Counted from the stretch's first letter, positions 40,301 through 49,191 are shown. The stretch is DNA of 64,000 bases from Pedobacter sp. Leaf250 (GCF_920984735.1 NZ_CAKLBU010000004.1:186001-250000), one strand, 5' to 3'. A program made the numbers and translations. The notes: generated by a model not told the origin, from the sequence alone.

Positions 40301-41164
40301 GCCCGCTTCGATAACCATATCAATGTGTTCGTCTTCTAAAACGGTTTCTCTTTCAAGAATCACTTCATTACGGTCGATAGAAACTACCTCACCTGTATCT
40401 TCATCTACAAAATCTTCAACCCATTTCTTTAAAACTCTTGCAGCCAGTTTACGACCGATATATTTCTTTAAACCTGATTTACTAACTTTTACTTCGTCAG
40501 CAAGATCAAAAAGTTCTAAGATGTCTTTATCAGAATCGTAACCGATAGCACGTAATAAAGTGGTAACCGGGAATTTTTTCTTACGATCGATGTAAGCATA
40601 CATCACGTTATTCACGTCAGTAGCAAACTCGATCCATGAACCTTTGAAAGGAATAACACGGGCAGAATACAATTTGGTTCCGTTAGTGTGACGGCTTTGG
40701 CCGAAGAACACGCCTGGAGAACGGTGTAATTGCGAAACGATAACACGTTCTGCACCGTTGATAACAAATGTACCTTTTGGTGTCATATACGGGATAGTAC
40801 CTAAATACACATCCTGAATAATGGTTTCAAAATCTTCATGTTCAACATCGTTACAAGAAAGCTTAAGCTTTGCTTTTAATGGAACATTGTAGGTTAATCC
40901 ACGCTCAATACACTCGTGTATATCGTAACGTGGCGGATCAACAAAATAATCAAGAAACTCCAATACGAAGATATTTCTTGAATCTGTTATTGGAAAGTTT
41001 TCAGCAAACACTTTAAACAAACCCTCGCTAGAGCGATCGTCTGATGTGGTATCTATCTGGAAAAATTCTCTGAATGATTGCAATTGCACATCCAGAAAAT
41101 CCGGATAGTCTATAATGTGCTTACTAGTTGCAAAATTTACTCTTTGTTCGACTGTCTTTGCCAA
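37361..41164 (-). CDS. rpoB: RNA polymerase subunit beta
   Basis: Second-largest core RNA polymerase subunit, 1267 residues. The rifampicin-binding segment reads [32 protein letters not shown] with the wild-type-looking Asp, His and Ser positions. GRHGNKGIV and the C-terminal [18 protein letters not shown] are diagnostic. It precedes rpoC and is separated from rplL by 157 bp carrying a partial hairpin. Confidence 0.98.
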   Translation of the reverse strand: MAKTVEQRVNFATSKHIIDYPDFLDVQLQSFREFFQIDTTSDDRSSEGLFKVFAENFPITDSRNIFVLEFLDYFVDPPRYDIHECIERGLTYNVPLKAKLKLSCNDVEHEDFETIIQDVYLGTIPYMTPKGTFVINGAERVIVSQLHRSPGVFFGQSRHTNGTKLYSARVIPFKGSWIEFATDVNNVMYAYIDRKKKFPVTTLLRAIGYDSDKDILELFDLADEVKVSKSGLKKYIGRKLAARVLKKWVEDFVDEDTGEVVSIDRNEVILERETVLEDEHIDMVIEAGVKSIILSKEDGASQADYTIIYNTLQKDTSNSEKEAVENIYRALRNAEPPDEETARGIIDRLFFSDKRYDLGDVGRYRINRKLKMNTPDEVKVLTKADIIAIVKYLIKLINSKEEVDDIDHLSNRRVRTVGEQLYAQFGVGLARMARTIRERMNIRDNEVFTPTDLINARTLSSVINSFFGTNQLSQFMDQTNPLAEITHKRRLSALGPGGLSRERAGFEVRDVHYTHYGRLCTIETPEGPNIGLISSLCVHAKINNLGFIETPYKRVEDGKVVVDSDVIYLSAEDEDGKTIAQANAEYDDKGNFITPRVKARYEGDFPIIEPEKLDLMDVAPNQITSIAASLIPFLEHDDANRALMGSNMQRQAVPLLRPEAPIVGTGLEGRVARDSRTLINAEGNGVVEYVDANEITIKYERNEDDRLVSFEGDSKTYRLIKFKKTNQNTCINLKPIVKKGQKVTKGQVLCEGYATENGELALGRNLKVAFMPWQGFNFEDAIVINERIVRDDVFTSLHIEEFELEVRDTKRGEEELTPDIPNVSEEATKDLDENGIIRVGADVKEGDILIGKITPKGESDPSPEEKLLRAIFGDKAGDVKDASLKTPPSIQGVVIDTKLFSRAKKTTKAEEKSAIEKLDKGYNNITEKLKAELVDKLFTIVNGKTSQGVFNIYKELLVAKGAKFTQKILADLEFAHISPNKWTTDDDKNEMIKLLLHNYGIRVNEELGAYKRDKFAISVGDELPSGIVQMAKVYVAKKRKLKVGDKMAGRHGNKGIVARIVRDEDMPFLADGTPVDIVLNPLGVPSRMNLGQIYETILAWAGQELGVKFATPIFDGATHDEVEEWIAKAGVPASGKTYLYNGLTGERFDQTTTVGIMYMLKLGHMVDDKMHARSIGPYSLITQQPLGGKAQFGGQRFGEMEVWALEAFGAANILQEILTVKSDDVIGRAKTYEAIVKGENLPTPGVPESFNVLVHELRGLGLDITLD

Positions 41165-41263
41165 TGGACTAAAAGATTTTAGTTTAAGAATAAACTATTT
41201 GTTTGGTTCGGGTTTCAAACATGCTCATTAACCAAACAAAATGAGATGTTTATAAACAGGTAA

Positions 41264-41290
41264 AGACACCAACATTTTCAGTCGGTGTCT
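41264..41290 (-). promoter_or_regulatory. hairpin in the rplL-rpoB gap
   Basis: AGACACC (41264-41270) pairs with GGTGTCT (41284-41290). On the transcribed minus strand it is followed by TTTACC. It sits where many bacteria have a partial terminator that sets the ratio of ribosomal protein to polymerase transcripts; the short T-run suits leaky termination. Function inferred from position. Confidence 0.45.
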
Positions 41291-41321
41291 AATACATTTT
41301 TAGCTTAGCTAAATTAAGTGA

Positions 41322-41699
41322 TTACTTAATTTCAACTACTGCTCCAGCTTCTTCTAATTGTTTTTTAAGAGCTTCTGCTTCGTCTTTAGCAACACCAGCT
41401 TTTAATTCTTTTGGTGCACCATCAACTAAGTCTTTAGCTTCTTTCAAACCTAAACCAGTTAAATCTTTAACCAATTTAACAACTGCTAGTTTAGAACCAC
41501 CAGCTTCTTTTAAGATTACATCAAAAGATGTTTTTTCTGCAGCAGCAGCAGGTGCATCACCACCAGCAGCAGGACCAGCAACTACAGCAGCAGCTGCAGG
41601 CTCGATACCATACTCATCTTTTAAGATTTGAGCTAATTCATTAACTTCTTTTACTGTTAAGTTTACCAATTGCTCAGCAAACGCTTTTAAATCTGCCAT
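41322..41699 (-). CDS. rplL: 50S ribosomal protein L7/L12
   Basis: Stalk protein of the large ribosomal subunit that recruits translation GTPases. It has 125 residues. The N-terminal dimerisation helix pair ([25 protein letters not shown]) is followed by an Ala-rich hinge (about 38-55) and a C-terminal domain with [36 protein letters not shown] and the [10 protein letters not shown] end. All are typical. It lies 66 bp downstream of rplJ in the same operon. Confidence 0.98.
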   Translation of the reverse strand: MADLKAFAEQLVNLTVKEVNELAQILKDEYGIEPAAAAVVAGPAAGGDAPAAAAEKTSFDVILKEAGGSKLAVVKLVKDLTGLGLKEAKDLVDGAPKELKAGVAKDEAEALKKQLEEAGAVVEIK

Positions 41700-41765
41700 T
41701 TTATTAAGATTTTAAAAATTTACGTGTGTAATAATTTTGTTTAATTTGCGAACTTAAGGTGTTCG

Positions 41766-42287
41766 TTAACCTTCTCTTTCTTGAAGAGTTTTAACAATTC
41801 CTGCAATTTTGCTACCGCCTGATTGAAGCGCAGATAGAACATTTTTAGCTGGTGATTGTAATAACCCAATAATATCGCCAATAAGCTCTTCTCTCGATTT
41901 TAAGCTTACTAAGTTATTTAATTGGTCATCGCCAACGTATACTGATGAATCTATGTATGCCGCTTTAAGCACAGGTTTATCAGAAGTTTTTCTCAAAGTT
42001 TTGATCAACTTAGCCGGAGCGTTTGCTGTTTTTGAGAATAATAATGATGATGAACCTTTAAGCGCTTCGTATATCTCAGAAGCATCGCCATCTAAACCTT
42101 CAATCGCTTTGCGGATTAAAGAGTTTTTAGCAACCTTCATTACGATATCACCTTCGAAACATTTGCGGCGGATGTTATTGATCTGCTCAACAGAAAGGCT
42201 AGAAGTATCAGCAATATAGAAATTGCCAAACTCTTGCATTTGTCCTTGTAGTTCTAAAACTACTTCGTTTTTTTCTTCTCTGTTCAT
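41766..42287 (-). CDS. rplJ: 50S ribosomal protein L10
   Basis: Base of the L7/L12 stalk; binds 23S rRNA and the L7/L12 dimers through its C-terminal helix. It has 173 residues, starting NREEKNEVVLELQGQMQEFGNFYIADTSSLS, with KNSLIRKAIEG and SSSLLFSKTANAPAKLIK in the core. The ATG is 2 bp after rplA, so there is no room for the long L10-binding leader known in E. coli; control must come from further upstream or differ. Confidence 0.97.
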   Translation of the reverse strand: MNREEKNEVVLELQGQMQEFGNFYIADTSSLSVEQINNIRRKCFEGDIVMKVAKNSLIRKAIEGLDGDASEIYEALKGSSSLLFSKTANAPAKLIKTLRKTSDKPVLKAAYIDSSVYVGDDQLNNLVSLKSREELIGDIIGLLQSPAKNVLSALQSGGSKIAGIVKTLQEREG

Positions 42288-42289
42288 GA

Positions 42290-42988
42290 TTAAATCCCCG
42301 CTACTGATTTAGTTTCAATTGCAATCCCAGGACTCATTGTAGAAGACACGTGAATGCTTTTAAAATAAGTTCCTTTTGCAGCAGATGGTTTTAATTTTGA
42401 AATTACTTGAATAATCTCAAGTGCATTTTCATAAATTTTGTCTGCTGGGAATGATACTTTTCCTATCGAGGCGTGTATGATACCCGTTTTGTCTACTTTA
42501 AAATCGATCTTACCTGCTTTAACCTCAGTTACAGCTTTACCAACTTCGTTAGTTACTGTACCTGATTTTGGATTAGGCATTAAGTTCCTTGGACCTAAAA
42601 CACGGCCCAATTTACCTACCTTAGCCATACAAGCTGGTGTAGTGATAATAATGTCTACATCGGTCCAACCACCTTCAATTTTAGCAACATACTCGTCTAA
42701 ACCAACGAAGTCTGCGCCAGCTGCTTTTGCTTCTTCTTCCTTATCAGGAGTTACCAAAGCTAAAACACGTACAGTTTTACCTGTACCGTGAGGTAAAGTA
42801 GCAATACCACGTACCATTTGATTGGCTTTACGCGGATCTACTCCTAAAGATACATCAATATCAACCGATGCATCAAATTTAGTAGTAGTGATTTCTTTTA
42901 CCAAAGCAGCAGCATCCTTCAAAGTATAAGCTTTACCAGCTTCTATTTTAGCATGTGCCTTTTTTTGATTTTTAGTTAATTTCGCCAC
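42290..42988 (-). CDS. rplA: 50S ribosomal protein L1
   Basis: Large-subunit protein of the L1 stalk that helps release deacylated tRNA; in E. coli also the translational repressor of its operon. It has 232 residues, with [57 protein letters not shown] and [12 protein letters not shown] all matching the family. It lies 20 bp after rplK. Confidence 0.98.
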   Translation of the reverse strand: MAKLTKNQKKAHAKIEAGKAYTLKDAAALVKEITTTKFDASVDIDVSLGVDPRKANQMVRGIATLPHGTGKTVRVLALVTPDKEEEAKAAGADFVGLDEYVAKIEGGWTDVDIIITTPACMAKVGKLGRVLGPRNLMPNPKSGTVTNEVGKAVTEVKAGKIDFKVDKTGIIHASIGKVSFPADKIYENALEIIQVISKLKPSAAKGTYFKSIHVSSTMSPGIAIETKSVAGI

Positions 42989-43008
42989 TGTTGTAAACTG
43001 TTTTTTAA

Positions 43009-43452
43009 TTAATTGTTCCAGGGTGCGTCACCAGAAACGGTGATTCCCATACTGCGTGCTGTTCCAGCAACCATACTCATTGCAGATTCGATTGTAAATG
43101 CATTTAAATCAGGCATTTTATCTTCAGCAATAACTTTAATCTGGTCCCAGGTCACCGACCCAACTTTTTTACGGTTAGGCTCAGCAGAACCACTCTGTAA
43201 TTTAGTAGCATCTTTTAACTGGATAGCTACCGGAGGGGTTTTGATGATGAAATCGAATGACTTATCAGCATAAACAGTAATTACAACTGGCAATACTTTA
43301 CCTGCTTTATCTTGGGTACGAGCGTTGTACTGTTTGCAAAACTCCATAATGTTCACCCCTTTAGCACCTAATGCAGGTCCTACTGGTGGCGATGGATTTG
43401 CCGCTCCGCCTTTGATCTGTAATTTGATCATTGCACTGACTTCTTTTGCCAT
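43009..43452 (-). CDS. rplK: 50S ribosomal protein L11
   Basis: Binds the GTPase-associated centre of 23S rRNA. It has 147 residues, with the N-terminal [37 protein letters not shown] followed by the C-terminal RNA-binding domain ending [11 protein letters not shown]. It is the first gene of the rplKAJL-rpoBC series. A gap of 457 bp separates it from nusG, with a terminator and a new promoter in the gap. Confidence 0.98.
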   Translation of the reverse strand: MAKEVSAMIKLQIKGGAANPSPPVGPALGAKGVNIMEFCKQYNARTQDKAGKVLPVVITVYADKSFDFIIKTPPVAIQLKDATKLQSGSAEPNRKKVGSVTWDQIKVIAEDKMPDLNAFTIESAMSMVAGTARSMGITVSGDAPWNN

Positions 43453-43479
43453 TTTGTGTTTTTTGTTTATTTAAAACTC

Positions 43480-43530
43480 AATGTTAAATATTGGAAGCAT
43501 GTAACATTTAATTCCTTATAGTTCCTATAA
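43480..43530 (-). promoter_or_regulatory. rplK leader with two hairpins, possible L1 control site
   Basis: In the roughly 88-nt leader of rplK two hairpins can form: TTATAG/CTATAA with a 3-nt loop (43516-43530) and a 7-bp AATGTTA/TAACATT stem with a 15-nt loop (43480-43508). L1 autoregulates this operon through a leader structure in other bacteria. I cannot confirm an L1 consensus here. Confidence 0.3.
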
Positions 43531-43544
43531 AACTTAAAGGACTG

Positions 43545-43575
43545 CAAAGATATGGATAATCTTATAGATACACAA
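43545..43575 (-). promoter_or_regulatory. promoter of rplK (TTG-N20-TATCTTTG)
   Basis: On the minus strand, TTG at 43575-43573, a 20-bp spacer and TATCTTTG at 43552-43545. This fits the Bacteroidota promoter consensus and gives a leader of about 88 nt. Confidence 0.8.
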
Positions 43576-43828
43576 TAGATTAGAAGAAATATATTTTATC
43601 TTTTCTGCAAGCATTTTAATTTCTTAGTGTAAAAAGACAGATTACTTCAGCGCTCATATTATTAGCTTCATTATGATACTCCAATGTCATCCCCAATCCG
43701 CCAGCATCAGGATGGCAAAAAGAGACAACAATCAGTATCCACCTTATAGGATAGCAGCCACATCAAAAAATATATTTTAATTCAATTGCATAATAAGTAT
43801 TACACTATTTAGATAAAGATGGTTACTA
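43576..43828. other. untranslated stretch between nusG terminator and rplK promoter
   Basis: No gene seen. A 12-bp direct repeat AAATATATTTTA at 43587-43598 and 43768-43779 brackets about 170 bp of slightly higher GC. This could be chance in AT-rich DNA or the footprint of an old insertion. Confidence 0.35.
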
Positions 43829-43861
43829 AACAAAAAGCTTTCCCTTTTGAGGAAAGCTTTT
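43829..43861 (-). terminator. intrinsic terminator after nusG
   Basis: Perfect 11-bp stem AAAAGCTTTCC / GGAAAGCTTTT (43833-43843 and 43851-43861); on the minus strand the stem ends in TTTT followed by TGTTT. It separates secE-nusG from rplKAJL-rpoBC. Confidence 0.85.
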
Positions 43862-43909
43862 GATATCTTACTAAAATCGTAATGCTTAAATCTACAATCG
43901 TAAATCTGA

Positions 43910-44449
43910 TTACTCTTTCTCTACTTGCATATAGTTAAGTTCTAATGGTGTTTTACGCCCGAAAATCTTAACCATTACTTTTAGTTTTTTCTTCTCTTCG
44001 TTTACCTCTTCGATAATACCTGAGAAACCGTTGAAAGGTCCGTCCATTACTTTGATGTTTTCGCCAACATAATAAGGAACATTCATGGTTTCACCTTGCT
44101 CACTCATTTCATCAACCACACCTAAAATACGGTTAACTTCTGCCTGGCGCATTGGAATTGGATTACCGGCTTTATCACCCAGGAAACCGATAACACTATT
44201 GATTCCTTTGATGATGTGTTCTAATTCACCATCTAAAGTGGCTTCAATTAAAACATAACCAGGATAAAAGTTACGCTCTTTGGCAATTTTTTTACCGTCT
44301 TTCATCTGGTAGTATTTTTCCATTGGTATTAAAACCTGCGGAACCAAATGAGAGAAACCTAAACGGCTGATCTCAGCATCAATGTATTGTTTTACCTTCT
44401 TTTCTTTACCGCTAACCGCCCTTACAACGTACCACTTTAGATCGCTCAT
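43910..44449 (-). CDS. nusG: transcription antitermination/pausing factor NusG
   Basis: RNA polymerase-binding elongation factor of 179 residues. The N-terminal NGN domain shows WYVVRAVSGKEKKVKQYI, FYPGYVLIEA and NSVIGFLGD. The C-terminal KOW domain has VMDGPFNGFSGIIEEVNEEKKKLKV and ends in PLELNYMQVE. It lies 9 bp downstream of secE. Confidence 0.97.
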   Translation of the reverse strand: MSDLKWYVVRAVSGKEKKVKQYIDAEISRLGFSHLVPQVLIPMEKYYQMKDGKKIAKERNFYPGYVLIEATLDGELEHIIKGINSVIGFLGDKAGNPIPMRQAEVNRILGVVDEMSEQGETMNVPYYVGENIKVMDGPFNGFSGIIEEVNEEKKKLKVMVKIFGRKTPLELNYMQVEKE

Positions 44450-44458
44450 TAGTAAATA

Positions 44459-44656
44459 TTAATTAGAAAGTGATTTATAAAAAGTATCTAACACAAATGT
44501 AGAACCTTTATCCATTGCAAAAATAACCAATGCAATAATTAAAGAAGCTACCAAAACAAGAATCGCAGAGCTTTGCAACTCTCCCCAAGTAGGCCATGTA
44601 ACCTTACTTGTCATTTCATCGTATGATTCTTTTATAAACTCAACTACTTTAGCCAT
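44459..44656 (-). CDS. secE: preprotein translocase subunit SecE
   Basis: Essential small subunit of the SecYEG channel, 65 residues, one membrane helix. The amphipathic region VVEFIKESYDEMTSKVTWPTWGELQSS has the conserved V.WPT motif. The membrane helix follows (about 30-48), and FVLDTFYKSL lies at the end. The single-helix form is usual in Bacteroidota. Confidence 0.97.
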   Translation of the reverse strand: MAKVVEFIKESYDEMTSKVTWPTWGELQSSAILVLVASLIIALVIFAMDKGSTFVLDTFYKSLSN

Positions 44657-44747
44657 ATTTATTATAATGATTAAATGATTGAGTTAGTGAGTGAGAGAAT
44701 GCTTAACATTCAATCAATAAAACATTCACTAATTCAATCATTATTTT

Positions 44748-44821
44748 TGGCACGGGAACAAGGATTCGAACCCTGATCAAAGGTTTTGGAGACCTCTATT
44801 CTACCGTTGAACTATTCCCGT
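44748..44821 (-). tRNA. tRNA-Trp (anticodon CCA)
   Basis: Cloverleaf on the minus strand: 7-bp acceptor ACGGGAA/TTCCCGT, discriminator G, encoded CCA end (44748-44750). The anticodon loop CTCCAAA is closed by GAGGT/ACCTT, and the T-loop is TTCGAAT. It sits between tuf and secE, after the tuf terminator. Confidence 0.96.
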
Positions 44822-44830
44822 GTGTATAAA

Positions 44831-44857
44831 AAAGAGCTAGCCTAAACTAGCTCCTTT
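44831..44857 (-). terminator. intrinsic terminator after tuf
   Basis: Stem GAGCTAG/CTAGCTC (44834-44840 and 44847-44853) followed by T6 on the minus strand. Only 10 bp separate it from tRNA-Trp, so tRNA-Trp, secE and nusG seem to depend on read-through or on a promoter inside tuf. Confidence 0.88.
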
Positions 44858-44877
44858 TATATTATTATAGCTTAAAA

Positions 44878-46065
44878 TTAAGCTAAGATTTCAGTTACCT
44901 GACCAGCACCTACTGTTCTACCACCTTCGCGGATAGCGAAACGTAGACCTTTTTCCATTGCGATAGGAGAAATCAATTTCACAGAAATTGTAACGTTATC
45001 ACCTGGCATTACCATTTCAGTACCTTCAGCTAATGAAATTTCACCAGTTACATCTGTAGTACGGAAATAGAATTGAGGACGGTATTTGTTAAAGAATGGT
45101 GTGTGACGACCACCTTCTGCTTTTGATAACACATAGATCTCAGCTTTGAAATCAGCGTGAGGAGTTACTGAACCTGGTTTACAGATTACCATACCACGAC
45201 GGATATCAGTTTTCTCAATACCACGTAACAATAAACCTACGTTATCACCAGCTTCACCGTAATCTAAAATTTTACGGAACATCTCAACACCAGTTACTGT
45301 AGATTTTAAGTTCTCAGCACCCATACCTAAGATCTCAACTGGATCTCCAGAGTTGATTACACCACGCTCAATACGACCAGTAGCAACAGTACCACGACCA
45401 GTAATTGAGAATACATCTTCAACAGGCATTAAGAAAGGAAGATCAGTTAAACGTGGAGGAATTGGAATGTAGCTATCTACAGCATCCATTAATTCCATGA
45501 TTTTACCAACCCATTTAGCATCACCGTTTAATCCACCTAATGCAGAACCTTGGATTACTGGAATATCATCACCTGGGAATTCGTAGAAAGATAATAATTC
45601 ACGAACTTCCATTTCAACTAGTTCTAATAATTCTGGATCATCAACCATATCCACTTTGTTCATGAATACAACCAATGAAGGTACACCAACCTGACGAGCC
45701 AATAAGATGTGCTCGCGAGTTTGAGGCATTGGACCATCAGTAGCAGCAACAACGATAATTGCACCGTCCATTTGAGCAGCACCAGTTACCATGTTCTTCA
45801 CATAATCAGCGTGACCTGGACAATCAACGTGTGCGTAGTGACGGTTAGCTGTTGAATACTCAACGTGAGCTGTATTGATTGTAATACCTCTTTCTTTTTC
45901 CTCTGGAGCAGAGTCAATTGAATCGAATGAACGTGCCTCAGTTAAACCAGCATCAGCCAAAACTTTTGTAATAGCTGCTGTTAAAGTTGTTTTACCGTGA
46001 TCGACGTGACCGATTGTACCGATGTTTAAGTGCGGTTTACTGCGGTCAAATTTTTCTTTTGCCAT
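44878..46065 (-). CDS. tuf: translation elongation factor Tu
   Basis: GTPase that delivers aminoacyl-tRNA to the ribosome; 395 residues. G motifs GHVDHGKT (19-26), DCPGHADY and NKVD are intact. The domain II and III sequences ([26 protein letters not shown]) are typical. The position in a tRNA-tuf-secE-nusG cluster matches tufB of E. coli. Confidence 0.98.
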   Translation of the reverse strand: MAKEKFDRSKPHLNIGTIGHVDHGKTTLTAAITKVLADAGLTEARSFDSIDSAPEEKERGITINTAHVEYSTANRHYAHVDCPGHADYVKNMVTGAAQMDGAIIVVAATDGPMPQTREHILLARQVGVPSLVVFMNKVDMVDDPELLELVEMEVRELLSFYEFPGDDIPVIQGSALGGLNGDAKWVGKIMELMDAVDSYIPIPPRLTDLPFLMPVEDVFSITGRGTVATGRIERGVINSGDPVEILGMGAENLKSTVTGVEMFRKILDYGEAGDNVGLLLRGIEKTDIRRGMVICKPGSVTPHADFKAEIYVLSKAEGGRHTPFFNKYRPQFYFRTTDVTGEISLAEGTEMVMPGDNVTISVKLISPIAMEKGLRFAIREGGRTVGAGQVTEILA

Positions 46066-46184
46066 TTTATTTATAACTAATTAGTAGGTTAACTTTTTAT
46101 TATTTTTATTTTTTGTTATTTCAACACAAAAAACCTTGTCTCTTCTGTATATCTAACAGATTTAACAAAGCTTTATTATACTCG

Positions 46185-46256
<72 letters not shown>

Positions 46257-46330
46257 TTTTCCAATTATCAATCTCCAGGTATCAGTTATTATAAACTGCA
46301 AACCTTCAACTGCCAACTGCTCAACTTTAT

Positions 46331-46406
46331 TGGAGCGGAAGACGAGGTTCGAACTCGCGACCTATAGCTTGGAAGGCTATCGCTCTACCAACTGAGCTAC
46401 TTCCGC
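46331..46406 (-). tRNA. tRNA-Gly (anticodon TCC)
   Basis: 76-nt cloverleaf including an encoded CCA (46331-46333): acceptor GCGGAAG/CTTCCGC, anticodon loop CTTCCAA closed by ATAGC/GCTAT, T-loop TTCGAAC. Confidence 0.96.
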
Positions 46407-46452
46407 TTTTTAATTAGCTAATTATCAAATTAGTGAATTAGCCAATTAATTG

Positions 46453-46535
46453 TGGGGAGAGAAGGATTCGAACCTTCGAAATCTTGCGATAACAGAGTTA
46501 CAGTCTGTCCCATTTGGCCGCTCTGGAATCTCCCC
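46453..46535 (-). tRNA. tRNA-Tyr (anticodon GTA)
   Basis: 83-nt class II tRNA with a long variable arm: acceptor GGGGAGA/TCTCCCC, anticodon loop CTGTAAC closed by ACAGA/TCTGT, T-loop TTCGAAT. No CCA is encoded. Confidence 0.95.
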
Positions 46536-46622
46536 TACTTTTTATCTCGGATTTCGACTTAAGAATTACGATTGAGTTTGAACCAAATCTAAAATCTAAA
46601 ATTTACAATCGTAAATAAAAAG

Positions 46623-46695
<73 letters not shown>

Positions 46696-46823
46696 TTTTA
46701 ATTTTGTGCAATGATACGAAAAATCTTCATTTTTCATACTATTAACGTGTTTTTTAAAAACTTTTATCTTTTAAAAGAACTAACCTTTTCTTCTTTGGCT
46801 AACACCGTTTCCGAAAGGGAATG

Positions 46824-46852
46824 CAAATATACACACTTATATTTCACTTCAA
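46824..46852 (-). promoter_or_regulatory. promoter of the tRNA-tuf operon (TTG-N18-TATATTTG)
   Basis: On the minus strand, TTG at 46852-46850, an 18-bp spacer and TATATTTG at 46831-46824, about 130 bp before the first tRNA. Confidence 0.75.
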
Positions 46853-46861
46853 AATATATTT

Positions 46862-46894
46862 GAAAAAAAATAGCGAACATTTTTTGTCCGCTAT
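46862..46894 (-). terminator. intrinsic terminator after hpf
   Basis: Stem ATAGCGGACA/TGTTCGCTAT with one mismatch (46870-46879 and 46885-46894), followed by T8 on the minus strand. Confidence 0.9.
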
Positions 46895-46925
46895 CTTATT
46901 AACTATATTTTACTTTAATATTTAC

Positions 46926-47273
46926 TTAATAATCAGTCGCTTCGCTTTCGCTTAAAATCGCTTTATGTTCACTTAATTTTGCACGTGTTTTTTCTTTATG
47001 CTTAGTGATTTGTTTTCTTAACGACTCGATTGCTAAATCCGTCGCCTCTTCAAATGATTTACATTGTTCTTTAGCGAAGAGTGTTCCACCGGGCACAATA
47101 AGTTTAATCTCACTTATTTTATTGGCTTCGTCCTCTACGTTCTCTAATTTTAAATACACTTCGCCGCTTATAATCTGATCAAAATACTGGTCGAGCTTGT
47201 TAGCCTTCTTCTGTATAAAATCTAACAACTTACTGTCTGCACTGAAGTGGATTGATTGAACTCCGATTTTCAT
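46926..47273 (-). CDS. hpf: ribosome hibernation promoting factor, short form
   Basis: Binds the 30S decoding region in slow growth and stops initiation. The 115-residue length is near the short HPF/YfiA form, with no long C-terminal dimerisation domain. It starts MKIGVQSIHFSADSKLLDFIQKKANKL. The beta strands GEVYLKLEN and ISEIKLIVPGGTLFAKEQCKSFEEATDLAIESLRKQI follow the family pattern. It lies 14 bp after the XerC-like gene; the order rpsU, xerC-like, hpf, tuf fits Bacteroidota. Confidence 0.9.
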   Translation of the reverse strand: MKIGVQSIHFSADSKLLDFIQKKANKLDQYFDQIISGEVYLKLENVEDEANKISEIKLIVPGGTLFAKEQCKSFEEATDLAIESLRKQITKHKEKTRAKLSEHKAILSESEATDY

Positions 47274-47287
47274 TTTTCCTCCTTTTT

Positions 47288-48172
47288 TTACGCCTTTGGA
47301 TGGGCTTGTTTATAAATTGTTTTTAATCTTTCGATTGAATTGTGGGTATAAACTTGGGTGGCCGCCAAACTGGCATGACCCAAAAGTTCTTTAATGGCAT
47401 TTAAATCTGCGCCTGCATTTAACAGGGTAGTCGCATAACTATGTCGCAATACGTGTGGACTTTTCTTGTCATTGGTTGATACATGGTTTAGGTATGAGGT
47501 AACAATACGGTATATTAATTTTGGATATGCCGCTGCACCTGTATTGGTAACGATTAAATTAAGCAAATTGTTATTAAAATTTTGCAACTTTTTTTGGTCG
47601 GTATAGTTATTTATCTGATTAATAAGCTGTTTATTTACAGGGATGATTCTTTCCTTATTTCGTTTACCCAAAACCTTAATCGTTCCTGAATAAGTATCTA
47701 CATCATTCTCTTTCAGTTGAATAAGTTCAGCCAAACGCATGCCGGTACCAAAAAGCAATTCAATTACCAAATGATCCCGAACAGATTCAAAACTATTATC
47801 AAAATAATTTTCCGAATCGAGCAGCACATCCATCTTTTGTGAGTCGATAAAAACGGGTAACCGTTTCGGGATTTTTGGTGCCTTAATTAAAAGTGTAGGA
47901 TTTTGATCAACTTTCTCTTCCCGTAACAAAAATTTATATAAACTCCTTAAAGCAGATATTTTCCTGTTGATGGTATTCTCCGAAGTTTTCTTTTCCATCA
48001 AATCAACCATATAACTTCTGATATGGGTATGCTTAACTTCAGGGAAATTTAGTTCAAATGTGGTATTGATGTATTCTTCAAACTGATCCAAATCGGTTTG
48101 ATAGGATGTAATGGTATGTGGAGAATAGCGCTTCTCGTGAGTTAAGTAAGTGATAAAACTTTTTAGCAACAT
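47288..48172 (-). CDS. xerC: XerC/XerD-family tyrosine recombinase
   Basis: Site-specific recombinase of 294 residues, probably one half of the dif chromosome-dimer resolution system. The catalytic set is complete: Arg146 (TGMRLAEL), Lys170 (VLGKRNKER), His240 and Arg243 (HVLRHSYAT), His266 (GHASLAATQVYTH) and Tyr275. The N-terminal SAM-like core-binding domain covers residues 1-85. The position next to rpsU and hpf, away from mobile DNA, argues for a chromosomal Xer rather than a phage integrase. XerC versus XerD cannot be decided from this window. Confidence 0.88.
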   Translation of the reverse strand: MLLKSFITYLTHEKRYSPHTITSYQTDLDQFEEYINTTFELNFPEVKHTHIRSYMVDLMEKKTSENTINRKISALRSLYKFLLREEKVDQNPTLLIKAPKIPKRLPVFIDSQKMDVLLDSENYFDNSFESVRDHLVIELLFGTGMRLAELIQLKENDVDTYSGTIKVLGKRNKERIIPVNKQLINQINNYTDQKKLQNFNNNLLNLIVTNTGAAAYPKLIYRIVTSYLNHVSTNDKKSPHVLRHSYATTLLNAGADLNAIKELLGHASLAATQVYTHNSIERLKTIYKQAHPKA

Positions 48173-48272
48173 TTAATATCTCCTGCTAGGTATAGATATG
48201 AAGTTACAAATAGTTTTGATATAAAGAAATCATTAATAAATTGTTTAATGTAAAGATTTCGATGGGGCAAAA

Positions 48273-48308
48273 AACAAAAAAGCCTTTAAGAAAAATCCTA
48301 AAGGCTTT
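48273..48308 (-). terminator. intrinsic terminator after rpsU
   Basis: Perfect 10-bp stem AAAGCCTTTA/TAAAGGCTTT (48279-48288 and 48299-48308), followed by T-rich sequence on the minus strand. Confidence 0.88.
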
Positions 48309-48330
48309 AAAAATTTATGTCGTGAACAAC

Positions 48331-48525
48331 TTATGAAGTTGTATCTTGATTCATATTCTGAATGTAAACAGCATGTTTAATTTCAGTACGGCGAGCAACG
48401 GATTTTTTCTCGTATGCTTGGCGACTACGTAGTTCTCTCAATACACCAGTTTTTTCAAACTTTTTCTTGAAACGTTTAAGGGCTTTATCTAATGATTCGC
48501 CGTCTTTAATGTTGATAATGATCAT
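48331..48525 (-). CDS. rpsU: 30S ribosomal protein S21
   Basis: Small basic protein of the 30S platform near the anti-Shine-Dalgarno region. The 64 residues have the family-typical DGESLDKALKRFKKKFEKTGVLRELRSRQAYEKKSVARR. Upstream on the minus strand a TACATTTG box (48589-48582) precedes a leader with a CCCC/GGGG hairpin (about 48564-48578). Confidence 0.96.
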   Translation of the reverse strand: MIIINIKDGESLDKALKRFKKKFEKTGVLRELRSRQAYEKKSVARRTEIKHAVYIQNMNQDTTS

Positions 48526-48691
48526 AACGCTGAAATACCTCCTCTCGTGGTTTTTAAATTATTCCCCTGCTATCGGGGCTGCAAATGTAAGTAAATAATT
48601 GAAAATGAGAAAGATTTTTGAAAAGAAAATTTTATTAAACATTGATTGATTTATAATGATCTTTAATTACTTTTAATGATACATTATATAT

Positions 48692-49066
48692 ATGACAACA
48701 GGAAAAAAAACAATCTCCATTATTGCCGTTTTAGTGATCATCGTTTTAGTAATCGTAGGTTACTATCGCTATTTCTTTGTTTTTGCCGATGGGGTGAAGG
48801 CTGGAGACTTAAACTATGTGGTTAAAAAGGGTTATATTTTTAAAACCTATGAAGGAAAAATAATCCAGAGCGGCATTAAATCGAGAACCACAGGGAGCGT
48901 TCAAAGTAATGAATTCGAATTTTCCATTTCAAACAAAGAACTTGCTGAAAAAATGATGGCCAATAGTGGTAAATTTTACCAGCTACATTATAAACAATAC
49001 AACCATCCTTTACCATGGAGAGGTTTTAGCGAATATGTAGTGGATAGCATTATAACGGCTGAATAG
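48692..49066 (+). CDS. conserved small membrane-anchored protein, unknown
   Basis: A 124-residue protein with one N-terminal membrane segment (residues 8-24, Ile/Val-rich) and an exported soluble part of about 95 residues. No lipobox. The soluble part is rich in beta strands (RTTGSVQSNEFEFSISN, FYQLHYKQY) and contains the phrase HPLPWRGFSEYVVDSI. I recall similar proteins across Bacteroidota but no reliable function. A (TTTAGGG)8 array begins 7 bp after the stop codon. Confidence 0.75.
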   Translation: MTTGKKTISIIAVLVIIVLVIVGYYRYFFVFADGVKAGDLNYVVKKGYIFKTYEGKIIQSGIKSRTTGSVQSNEFEFSISNKELAEKMMANSGKFYQLHYKQYNHPLPWRGFSEYVVDSIITAE

Positions 49067-49072
49067 AATTGG

Positions 49073-49128
49073 TTTAGGGTTTAGGGTTTAGGGTTTAGGG
49101 TTTAGGGTTTAGGGTTTAGGGTTTAGGG
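49073..49128. repeat. telomere-like tandem repeat (TTTAGGG)8
   Basis: Eight perfect 7-bp copies ending in GGGTAAACC. The right edge is the same as in the twelve-copy array at 8884-8967. It starts 7 bp after a stop codon. Confidence 0.98.
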
Positions 49129-49156
49129 TAAACCACTTCAATACTATTATGTTTAA

Positions 49157-49191
49157 ATAAAAAATCCGGAGGTGGTTAAGCACTCCGGATT
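49157..49191 (-). terminator. intrinsic terminator after the acyl-CoA dehydrogenase gene
   Basis: Stem ATCCGGAG/CTCCGGAT (49164-49171 and 49183-49190), followed by TTTTTTATTT on the minus strand. Confidence 0.88.

Noticed and set aside
47288..48172. Tyrosine recombinase as a sign of an integrated mobile element
   Set aside because: It lies between rpsU and hpf in a housekeeping block with no phage or conjugation genes and no attachment repeats, fitting a chromosomal Xer protein.
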